NCBI RefSeq assembly: GCF_019656335.1
Contig: NZ_BPLZ01000002.1
Span: 338,208 to 402,207, forward strand
From: Pseudomonas sp. NCCP-436
GTDB taxonomy: Bacteria > Pseudomonadota > Gammaproteobacteria > Pseudomonadales > Pseudomonadaceae
Direction of reading: 5' to 3'
DNA length: 64,000 bases
The translations under genes were made by a program, and so were the position numbers. Position 1 is the first letter of the stretch; every line of letters begins with the position of its first letter. The notes below the pieces were generated by a model that was given only the letters and a program-made list of their open reading frames with translations, did not search any database and was not told the DNA's origin. Below are positions 58,023-64,000 of this stretch, piece after piece.

Positions 58023-59030
58023 ATGGCTCTCAAAAAAAAACAAGTGCCGGAGTTTGACGTTGACGATGAAGTGCTCCTGATGGAGCCGGACATCGTTCTT
58101 GCTGTGAACCAGAGTGATGAGGCGCAAGCGCCGTCGGCGTACTCGCAGAGCCGGCAGACCGCCTTCTCCAGGCAGCACAAGCACATCGACTACACCCGGG
58201 CATTGGATGCCACTCAGCTATACCTCAATGAAATCGGCTTTTCGCCTCTGCTGACTCCCGAAGAGGAAGTACATTTCGCGCGTTTGGCGCAGAAAGGCGA
58301 TCCTGCCGGCCGCCGACGCATGATCGAGAGCAATCTGCGCTTGGTGGTAAAAATCGCCCGTCGCTATGTTAATCGTGGTCTCTCCCTGCTAGATCTGATC
58401 GAGGAAGGTAACCTTGGTCTGATCCGTGCCGTGGAGAAGTTCGATCCGGAGCGCGGCTTCCGTTTTTCTACCTATGCCACTTGGTGGATCCGTCAGACTA
58501 TCGAGCGGGCCATCATGAATCAGACTCGCACCATCCGCTTGCCCATTCACGTGGTCAAGGAACTGAACGTTTACCTGCGCGCAGCCCGCGAGTTGACTCA
58601 GAAACTTGATCACGAGCCATCCGCCGAGGAAATCGCCAGCTTGCTGGAAAAACCGGTGGGTGAGGTCAAGCGCATGCTCGGTCTCAATGAGCGAGTGACT
58701 TCAGTGGATGTTTCGCTCGGGCCGGACTCGGACAAGACCCTGCTCGACACCCTCACCGATGACCGGCCTACCGACCCTTGTGAACTGCTGCAGGATGACG
58801 ACCTCTCTCAGAGCATTGACCAATGGCTGTCGGATCTTACCGAGAAGCAGCGAGAGGTGGTGGTGCGTCGCTTCGGTCTACGCGGTCATGAGAGCTGCAC
58901 TTTGGAGGAAGTTGGTCAGGAAATCGGTCTGACCCGTGAACGGGTACGACAGATTCAGGTCGAGGCACTCAAGCGTCTTCGCGAGATATTTGAGAAGAAC
59001 GGCTTGTCCGGTGACGCGTTGTTTCAATAG
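58023..59030 (+). CDS. rpoS: Stationary-phase sigma factor RpoS
   Basis: A 335-residue sigma-38. Region 1.2 ([20 protein letters not shown]), region 2 with core binding and -10 recognition ([20 protein letters not shown] and [16 protein letters not shown]), region 3 and region 4 ([20 protein letters not shown]) are intact. It directs the general stress and stationary-phase response. Ribosome site AGGGA lies eight bases before the ATG. Codons 4-6 form a run of nine A bases. A terminator and rsmZ follow. Confidence 0.97.
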   Translation: MALKKKQVPEFDVDDEVLLMEPDIVLAVNQSDEAQAPSAYSQSRQTAFSRQHKHIDYTRALDATQLYLNEIGFSPLLTPEEEVHFARLAQKGDPAGRRRMIESNLRLVVKIARRYVNRGLSLLDLIEEGNLGLIRAVEKFDPERGFRFSTYATWWIRQTIERAIMNQTRTIRLPIHVVKELNVYLRAARELTQKLDHEPSAEEIASLLEKPVGEVKRMLGLNERVTSVDVSLGPDSDKTLLDTLTDDRPTDPCELLQDDDLSQSIDQWLSDLTEKQREVVVRRFGLRGHESCTLEEVGQEIGLTRERVRQIQVEALKRLREIFEKNGLSGDALFQ

Positions 59031-59048
59031 CGCGATCTTTTGAACAGG

Positions 59049-59089
59049 GCCCTGCCGGTACTGCCGTCAGGGCTTTGCTTTTGTCTTTT
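59049..59089 (+). terminator. Terminator after rpoS
   Basis: GCCCTG and CAGGGC arms enclose an inner CGG-TACTG-CCG stem, followed by TTTGCTTTTGTCTTTT, 18 bases past the rpoS stop. Confidence 0.88.
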
Positions 59090-59158
59090 ATTCGATTTGT
59101 TGCGCGGCCTTTCAGGTGGCGCAGCTTTGTCACAAGCTGGCTATTTACCGTCTCTTCA

Positions 59159-59176
59159 TGTCAGTTATTGCTTACA
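59159..59176 (+). promoter_or_regulatory. GacA upstream activating site for rsmZ
   Basis: TGTCAG-TTATTG-CTTACA matches the TGTAAG-N6-CTTACA palindrome bound by the response regulator GacA, with one mismatch. It lies about 180 bases before the rsmZ transcript, the usual distance in pseudomonads. Confidence 0.85.
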
Positions 59177-59316
59177 GTTGATGTCAGACTTCAGGTTGAA
59201 ACTGTGCAGAACTTTTCAGGTTTTGATTGGTGGGCTAAGGGTAACTTGTTGTTTTTAAATAAGAAATAAATCGACATTGAACGGGTTGATGATGGGCGGA
59301 TGCTGATATCGGCGAG

Positions 59317-59344
59317 TTGCCGGTTCTGCCTGGCTGTCTAATAC
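59317..59344 (+). promoter_or_regulatory. rsmZ core promoter
   Basis: TTGCCG at 59317-59322, a 16-base spacer and TAATAC at 59339-59344, about six bases before the predicted transcript start. Confidence 0.6.
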
Positions 59345-59349
59345 TGACC

Positions 59350-59482
59350 TCGTGTTCAAGGACGAGCACAGGTTCTCAGGGAGAGAATCAGGATCATCGC
59401 ATGATGCGATTCATCAGGATGATGAGCGAGGAAACAAGGAAATCAGGGACGAAGCAGGGCGGCGCAAGCCGCCCCTTTTTTT
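59350..59482 (+). ncRNA. rsmZ: RsmZ small regulatory RNA
   Basis: A transcript of about 133 bases in the rpoS-fdxA gap, the known rsmZ locus. It has seven GGA motifs (59360, 59380, 59391, 59417, 59430, 59438, 59447). Hairpin 1 (59352-59369) has loop AAGGAC, hairpin 2 (59371-59389) loop AGGGA, and hairpin 4 (59411-59425) loop AGGAT, all typical RsmA/RsmE binding sites. Hairpin 3 (59396-59410) has loop TGA instead. It ends in GGGCGGC-GCAA-GCCGCCC and a run of T. Under GacS/GacA control it titrates RsmA-family repressors. Confidence 0.9.
59457..59482 (+). terminator. rsmZ terminator
   Basis: GGGCGGC, loop GCAA and GCCGCCC, then C and seven T bases. Confidence 0.92.
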
Positions 59483-59510
59483 GCCTGCGATTTTCCTGGG
59501 GCAGAAACAA

Positions 59511-59534
59511 GAAGACCCGCCGAGGCGGGTCTTC
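59511..59534 (-). terminator. Terminator after fdxA
   Basis: GAAGACCCGCC, loop GA (TC on the minus strand) and GGCGGGTCTTC form an 11-bp stem 17 bases past the fdxA stop; minus-strand TTGTTT follows. Confidence 0.8.
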
Positions 59535-59551
59535 CGAGTGGCTGCGGATGC

Positions 59552-59875
59552 TTAGCGCTCCAGGTGCTTGAGCTTTTCCTTGACGCCGTCCCATTCCTCG
59601 GCGTCCGGCAGCGGATCCTTGCGCTCGGTAATATTCGGCCAGACTTCAGCCAGTTCGGCGTTCAGCTCGATGAACTCCTGCATGTCGTCCGGTACTTCGT
59701 CTTCCGAGAAAATCGCCTGGGCTGGGCACTCCGGTTCGCACAGGGCGCAGTCGATGCACTCATCCGGGTGGATTACCAGGAAGTTCGGGCCTTCGTAGAA
59801 GCAATCCACCGGGCACACTTCCACGCAGTCGGTGTATTTGCATTTGATGCAGTTGTCGGTAACGACGAAGGTCAT
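59552..59875 (-). CDS. fdxA: 7Fe ferredoxin FdxA
   Basis: A 107-residue [3Fe-4S][4Fe-4S] ferredoxin. The N-terminus has [18 protein letters not shown] and, after a loop, [16 protein letters not shown], giving the cysteine spacing of the Azotobacter-type seven-iron protein; the acidic C-terminal tail is typical. Its redox partner is unknown. GAGGAG lies upstream of the ATG at 59873-59875, and TAGAAT near 59990 on the minus strand may be its -10 box. It lies between rsmZ and mutS as in other pseudomonads. Confidence 0.96.
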   Translation of the reverse strand: MTFVVTDNCIKCKYTDCVEVCPVDCFYEGPNFLVIHPDECIDCALCEPECPAQAIFSEDEVPDDMQEFIELNAELAEVWPNITERKDPLPDAEEWDGVKEKLKHLER

Positions 59876-60011
59876 TTCTGATTCTCTCCTCGGGCGGCGA
59901 TCTGAGCCCTTTCTGTGAGGGCTGCCGGCGCTTTATCGGTGCCGCGGCTCAGGCTGTAAACCGGGCTGTCATAAAAATGCGCGCGATTCTAACAGTTTGT
60001 GGGCGGCAGCG

Positions 60012-62585
60012 TTAGATGCGAGTTTTCCATACATATAACAGTTCGAGGGCCTGGCGCGGCGTCAGGTTGTCTGGATCAAGCCTGTGCAGTTCTTCAAGTA
60101 GTGGGTGCGGGGCACTGGCAAACAGGTCGCTTTGCACCGGCACCTGTGTCTGGGAGGGGATTTGCGCTGGCAGATCATGGACCAGGCTGGTGGCTTCCAG
60201 TCGTGCCAGGTGTTCACGAGCACGGCTGATTACCGGGTTGGGGACGCCCGCCAGTTGAGCCACGGCCAGGCCGTAGCTCTGGTTGGCCGGGCCGGGCTGG
60301 ACATGGTGCAGAAAGACGATGCGTTCGTTGTGCTCGGTGGCCGACAGGTGCACGTTGGCCACCACCGACTCGCTTTCCGGCAGTACGGTCAGTTCGAAGT
60401 AGTGGGTGGCGAACAGCGTGAAGGCGCGTAGGCGAGCCAGGTGTTCTGCTGCTGACCAGGCCAGTGACAGGCCGTCGAAGGTGCTGGTGCCTCGGCCGAC
60501 TTCGTCCATCAGTACCAGGCTGCGTTCGCTGGCGTTGTGCAGGATGTTGGCGGTTTCGCTCATCTCTACCATGAAGGTTGAGCGTCCGCCGGCCAGGTCG
60601 TCAGAGGAGCCGATGCGAGTGAAGATGCGGTCAACCAGCGACAGTTCACAGGACGCGGCAGGTACGAAGCTGCCGATGTGGGCCAGCAGAACGATCAGGG
60701 CGGTCTGGCGCATATAGGTGGACTTACCGCCCATGTTCGGGCCGGTGATGATCAGCATGCGGCGGTTTTCGTCAAGTTCCAGGTCGTTGGCGACGAAAGG
60801 AGTGGTCAGCACCTGTTCAACCACCGGGTGGCGGCCCTGAGTGATACGCATGCAGGGTTCGTCGACGAAGCGCGGCCGGTTCAGGTCGAGGTTCAGCGCT
60901 CGTTCGGCCAGGTTGCTCAGTACGTCCAGCTCGGCCAGGGCAGCGGCACTGTCCTGCAGTGGTGCAAGGTGGTCGATGAGCTTTTCCAGCAGCTCGTCGT
61001 AGAGCATTTTCTCTCGCGCCAGGGCGCGGCTCTTGGCCGAAAGAGCCTTGTCCTCGAATTCCTTGAGTTCCGGGGTGATGAAGCGCTCGGCACCCTTGAG
61101 AGTTTGTCGGCGGATGTAGTCGGCAGGCGCCGATTCGGCCTGTCTGGTCGGCAGCTCGATGTAGTAGCCGTGAACGCGGTTGTAGCCCACCTTGAGGTTG
61201 GCCAGGCCGGTGCGGGCCTTTTCCCGTGCTTCCAGGTCTATGAGGAACTGACCGGCGTTCTCGCTCATGGCCTGCAGTTCGTCCAGCTCGGCGTCATAGC
61301 CCGTCTTCAGTACTCCACCGTCGCGGATCACTGCTGGCGGATTGTCGATGATGGCGCGGCTCAGCAGATCGGCAAGATCCGGATAAGTGGCAATGTTGAC
61401 GGCAAGCTGGCGCAGGTGCGGGGTATCGAGTGCCTGCATGGCCTGCTGCAGTGCTGGAAGTGCGGCAAGGGCGTCGCGCAGGCGGGCGAGGTCGCGTGGA
61501 CGGGCATTGCGCAGGCCAATGCGCGCCAGGATCCGTTCCAGGTCGCCGATTTCCTTGAGCTGCGGTTGCAGTGCCTCGAAGCGATAGCCGTCAAGCAGAC
61601 AGGCAATAGCTTCCTGGCGTGCTTCAAGAACCGCGCGGTCACGCAGCGGGCGGTTCAGCCAGCGACCGAGCAGGCGGCTGGCCATGGCCGTCTGACAGCG
61701 ATCCATTACAGATTGCAGGGTGTTGTCGCGGCCGCCGGAGAGGTTGGTGTCCAGCTCAAGGTTACGGCGGCTGGCTCCGTCGAGGATCACCGTGTCGTCG
61801 AGTCGCTCATGGCGCAGGCTGCGCAGGTGGGGCAGTGCAGTGCGCTGGGTTTCCTTGGCGTAGGCCAACAGGCAGCCGGCCGCGCCTATGGCCAGGGTGA
61901 GGTTTTCGCAGCCGAAGCCTTTCAGATCCTGAGTGCCGAACTGCTGGCAGAGACTCTTGAACGCACTGTCGCGGTCGAAGTCCCACGGGGCTCGGCGGCG
62001 AGCCCCCTTGCGCTTTTCTGCGGGAAGGTCCTGCGGCCAGTCGTCCGGGATCAGAAGTTCAGCCGGATTCAGACGCTCCAGTTCGGCTAGCAGGTTTTCC
62101 CAGCCGGCAAGTTCCTGCACGCTGAAGCGGCCGCTGGTGATGTCCAGCACCGCCAGACCGAACAGGCGCTCGTCGCCAAGAAGCGCCGCCAACAAGTTGT
62201 CTCGGTGCTCGTCGAGCAGCGCCTCGTCACTAATGGTGCCGGGGGTGATGATGCGCACCACCTGACGCTCCACCGGCCCCTTACTGGTGGCAGGATCACC
62301 GATCTGTTCACAGATCACCACGGATTCGCCCAGCTTAACCAGTTTGGCCAGGTAGCTTTCGACCGAGTGGAAAGGGATGCCACACATCGGAATCGCCTGA
62401 CCGGCCGACTGGCCCCGAGAGGTCAGGGTTATGTCCAGCAATTTGGCGGCCTTCTTCGCGTCTTCATAGAAGATTTCATAGAAGTCCCCCATACGATAGA
62501 ACATCAGTTGATCCGGGTGCTGGTTCTTCAGCTTCCAGTACTGCTGCATCATCGGGGTGTGCGATGAGTAATCGTTTTTATCCAT
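60012..62585 (-). CDS. mutS: DNA mismatch repair protein MutS
   Basis: An 857-residue mismatch sensor and ATPase. The mismatch-wedge Phe-x-Glu lies in [14 protein letters not shown] near residue 37, the Walker A in [15 protein letters not shown] near 618, then [14 protein letters not shown] and the Walker B/ABC signature region; the beta-clamp-binding QSDLFA and C-terminal [12 protein letters not shown] are present. Length fits Pseudomonas MutS. The ATG at 62583-62585 lacks a strong ribosome site. The usual upstream neighbours (cinA/recA side) are not seen before the window ends. Confidence 0.97.
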   Translation of the reverse strand: MDKNDYSSHTPMMQQYWKLKNQHPDQLMFYRMGDFYEIFYEDAKKAAKLLDITLTSRGQSAGQAIPMCGIPFHSVESYLAKLVKLGESVVICEQIGDPATSKGPVERQVVRIITPGTISDEALLDEHRDNLLAALLGDERLFGLAVLDITSGRFSVQELAGWENLLAELERLNPAELLIPDDWPQDLPAEKRKGARRRAPWDFDRDSAFKSLCQQFGTQDLKGFGCENLTLAIGAAGCLLAYAKETQRTALPHLRSLRHERLDDTVILDGASRRNLELDTNLSGGRDNTLQSVMDRCQTAMASRLLGRWLNRPLRDRAVLEARQEAIACLLDGYRFEALQPQLKEIGDLERILARIGLRNARPRDLARLRDALAALPALQQAMQALDTPHLRQLAVNIATYPDLADLLSRAIIDNPPAVIRDGGVLKTGYDAELDELQAMSENAGQFLIDLEAREKARTGLANLKVGYNRVHGYYIELPTRQAESAPADYIRRQTLKGAERFITPELKEFEDKALSAKSRALAREKMLYDELLEKLIDHLAPLQDSAAALAELDVLSNLAERALNLDLNRPRFVDEPCMRITQGRHPVVEQVLTTPFVANDLELDENRRMLIITGPNMGGKSTYMRQTALIVLLAHIGSFVPAASCELSLVDRIFTRIGSSDDLAGGRSTFMVEMSETANILHNASERSLVLMDEVGRGTSTFDGLSLAWSAAEHLARLRAFTLFATHYFELTVLPESESVVANVHLSATEHNERIVFLHHVQPGPANQSYGLAVAQLAGVPNPVISRAREHLARLEATSLVHDLPAQIPSQTQVPVQSDLFASAPHPLLEELHRLDPDNLTPRQALELLYVWKTRI

Positions 62586-62603
62586 TTAAATCAATCACTT
62601 GAA

Positions 62604-62609
62604 ATTATA
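62604..62609 (-). promoter_or_regulatory. Possible -10 box for mutS
   Basis: A perfect TATAAT on the minus strand, 18 bases before the mutS ATG, in an AT-rich stretch. No convincing -35 box accompanies it, so it may be chance. Confidence 0.3.
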
Positions 62610-62707
62610 TAAACTGGATTTTTGGGTAAGTTTGAGGCTGTTTTGATACATTCTTCTCGGCCCCATCTGAATCGTTCCGGCACTATTGGGAACGCCAAAT
62701 CTACCCA

Positions 62708-62724
62708 TGGGCAGGTTCTGCCCA
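62708..62724. repeat. Small perfect inverted repeat
   Basis: TGGGCAG, GTT, CTGCCCA between the small HTH gene and mutS. It could end transcription of the HTH gene but lacks a T-tract. Confidence 0.35.
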
Positions 62725-62746
62725 ACACCGACTAGCCCTTGAGTAT

Positions 62747-62959
62747 TCACTGCGTGATGTCGCTGCTGTTGAGTGGCCATTGCCCGGTCTTGAGCATAAA
62801 TAGCTCGAAGATCCCAGTAAGCATTGTGCGGTCTCCTGCTTCCCACTGCTGCCAGGCACGCAACGACGCTTGGACTGTCTGCGCTGCTTTCATTTGAGTT
62901 AGCCCTGTAGCGATGCGCGCAGATGGTGACGGGCTCTGGAGCTTCTGAGGGGAAATCAT
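62747..62959 (-). CDS. Small helix-turn-helix DNA-binding protein
   Basis: A 70-residue protein. Residues 17-50 read TGLTQMKAAQTVQASLRAW followed by QQWEAGDRTM, the helix-turn-helix pattern of small phage- or island-associated XRE-like regulators (usually LTQ..AA.L...S.R.WQ.WEAG.R.M..A..ELF). The end FELFMLKTGQWP also fits. The usual alanine after the Met-proximal helix is altered and no strong ribosome site precedes the ATG. TATAAT on the minus strand at 63009-63014 may be a -10 box. It probably belongs to an accessory element inserted beside mutS. Confidence 0.6.
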   Translation of the reverse strand: MISPQKLQSPSPSARIATGLTQMKAAQTVQASLRAWQQWEAGDRTMLTGIFELFMLKTGQWPLNSSDITQ

Positions 62960-63057
62960 GAGGTGCCGATAATATGGCTATAAGGTGCAGGTGGTCAGTT
63001 TGTTGCGCATTATATGCTCAACGCGCGTACTGGTTAGGAATTGTCGTTGCTGGGTAA

Positions 63058-63108
63058 TGAATCGCCCCGGTTTTCCTAGACACTCTCCAAGCTTTGGGAA
63101 TAACGCTT
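63058..63108. repeat. Extra copy of an IS left end (remnant)
   Basis: TGAATCGCCCCGG at 63058-63070 repeats, in the same orientation, the end sequence at 63109. The 51-base piece ending at 63108 looks like a remnant of a related element's end. Confidence 0.6.
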
Positions 63109-63158
63109 TGAATCGCCCCGGGCCTCGTGGAGGCCTCAACTCTTGAGAAGATGAGGCC

Positions 63159-63481
63159 ATGAGAAAGACCACGACCTACTCCCCTGAAGTCCGTGAACGT
63201 GCCGTGCGCATGGTTCTGGAGCACCTGAACGACTACCCATCCGAGTGGGCGGCCATCGAGGCGATAGCGCCGAAGATCGGCTGCGCGGCGCAAACCCTGC
63301 ATGGCTGGATTCGTCGCCATCAGACCGACGCCGGCCAGCGTCCGGGGCGACCACCGAAGAGCGTGAGCGCATCAAAGCCCTGGAGCGCGAGAGTCGCGAA
63401 TTGCGCAAGGCCAACGAGATCCTGCGTCTGGCCAGCGCGTATTTTGCCCAGGCGGAGCTCGACCGCCGCACCAAGTCCTGA
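63159..63481 (+). pseudogene. IS3-family orfA, frameshifted
   Basis: The helix-turn-helix part ([18 protein letters not shown] to [12 protein letters not shown]) is read in one frame up to codon 63. The leucine-zipper part ([20 protein letters not shown], then [20 protein letters not shown]) is in the -1 frame. The switch falls in GGGG at 63344-63347; one more G would restore a continuous protein of about 107 residues. Programmed shifts in IS3 elements lie between orfA and orfB, not here, so this looks like a mutation or a sequence error. Confidence 0.75.
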
Positions 63482-64000
63482 GGGCATTTGTCGATCAGTA
63501 CCGTGACCGTCTCGGGGTCGAGTCGATCTGCCGTGTCTTGCAGGTCGTCCCGTCCGGTTACCGCAAGCATGCGGCCCGCCTGCGCAATCCGGCATTGCGC
63601 TCCTGCCGTGCTCGGCGCGACGAGGCAGTGAGTCTGGAAGTCCAGCGCGTGTGGAATACCAGCATGCAGTGCTATGGCGCGGTCAAGGTTTGGAAGCAGC
63701 TCCGGCGAGAAGGCATCGAGGCAGCCAGATGCACGGTGGAGCGGTTGATGCGTCGAGCTGGGTTGCAGGGCATAAGGCGCGGCCAGGTCGTGCGGACAAC
63801 GGTGGCCGGAGACAAGTCGCTCTGTCCGCTGGATCGTGTCCAGCGCCAATTCCAGGCCGACCGCCCCAACCAGCTGTGGGTGTCGGATTTCACTTACGTG
63901 TCGACCTGGCAGGGATGGCTGTATGTGGCCTTCGTGATCGACGCCTTTGCGCGGCGTATCGTGGGGTGGCGAGTCAGTACCAGCATGAAGACCGACTTCG
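63478..64000 (+). CDS. IS3-family transposase orfB, N-terminal part
   Basis: An open frame with no obvious start codon, in the -1 frame relative to the end of orfA, as expected for an OrfAB fusion made by frameshifting. It reads [19 protein letters not shown], then [19 protein letters not shown] and [14 protein letters not shown] (the HTH_21 region). The integrase core begins with [20 protein letters not shown], holding the first catalytic Asp, followed by [12 protein letters not shown]. The remaining Asp and Glu are beyond the edge. Confidence 0.85.
   Translation, partial: MRAFVDQYRDRLGVESICRVLQVVPSGYRKHAARLRNPALRSCRARRDEAVSLEVQRVWNTSMQCYGAVKVWKQLRREGIEAARCTVERLMRRAGLQGIRRGQVVRTTVAGDKSLCPLDRVQRQFQADRPNQLWVSDFTYVSTWQGWLYVAFVIDAFARRIVGWRVSTSMKTDF

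Larger units (their letters stand above)
63109..64000 (+). mobile_element. IS3-family insertion sequence (IS51-like), right side cut by window
   Basis: Left inverted-repeat-like end TGAATCGCCCCGGG at 63109-63122, then a short leader, orfA and orfB in a -1 relation. The orfA product start ([18 protein letters not shown]) and orfB with the DDE integrase start (WVSDFTYV) identify the IS3 family; the IS51-type subgroup is my reading. The right end and target duplication lie outside the window. Confidence 0.85.

Noticed and set aside
62595..62846. An 83-codon minus-strand ORF overlapping the HTH gene
   Set aside because: It overlaps the HTH gene in another frame and shows no motif; the HTH frame has recognisable family residues.
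62978..63172. A 64-codon minus-strand ORF covering the IS left ends
   Set aside because: It spans the repeated IS ends and has no ribosome site or similarity.

Overview
The window is a core-chromosome segment of a Pseudomonas-type gammaproteobacterium. This rests on the high G+C content (roughly 60% or more, estimated by eye), protein sequences that read like Pseudomonas orthologues throughout, and a gene order matching the classic Pseudomonas block from dapD through rpsB-tsf-pyrH, the lipid A genes and dnaE to rpoS-rsmZ-fdxA-mutS. The species cannot be fixed from the sequence alone. Almost everything is housekeeping. The only clearly accessory DNA is the last 1.4 kb.

Layout. 1-7.5 kb holds mixed genes: the plsB start, an EamA transporter, a diguanylate cyclase, a secreted ClpP-like protein, an MFS transporter, a glutathione S-transferase, a HIT protein and two unknowns. 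7.1-9.6 kb (minus) is a dapE - 56-codon ORF - rlmA - unknown operon. 9.8-13.2 kb holds the CsdA/CsdE sulfur-transfer pair facing tcdA, with a periplasmic binding protein between. 13.3-17.8 kb has dapD, an ArsC-like gene, a cation/proton antiporter and dapC, so three succinylase-branch lysine/DAP genes lie within 9 kb. A chemoreceptor follows with a sigma-28-type promoter, then glnD and map.

23.6-43.2 kb is one long plus-strand run. It starts with translation genes (rpsB, tsf, frr, plus pyrH), continues into isoprenoid and phospholipid precursors (uppS, cdsA, dxr), envelope biogenesis (rseP, bamA, skp) and lipid A/fatty acid synthesis (lpxD, fabZ, lpxA, lpxB), and ends with rnhB, dnaE and accA. 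43.3-49.8 kb carries tilS, pyrG, kdsA, eno, ftsB and ispD. 49.9-53.0 kb is a formaldehyde-detoxification module (LysR regulator, adhC, fghA). 53.1-59.0 kb is ispF-truD-surE-pcm-DUF368(PopT)-nlpD-rpoS.

The 521-bp gap after rpoS contains a complete rsmZ locus: a GacA-type upstream site, a promoter, a seven-GGA small RNA and a terminator. Then fdxA and mutS run on the minus strand. Upstream of mutS the expected core order stops: there is a small helix-turn-helix ORF in AT-richer DNA, then an IS3-family element with a duplicated left end and a frameshifted orfA, truncated by the window edge. No tRNA, rRNA or CRISPR array was seen. No convincing new multi-gene system was found; the most interesting accessory signal is the disrupted mutS flank.
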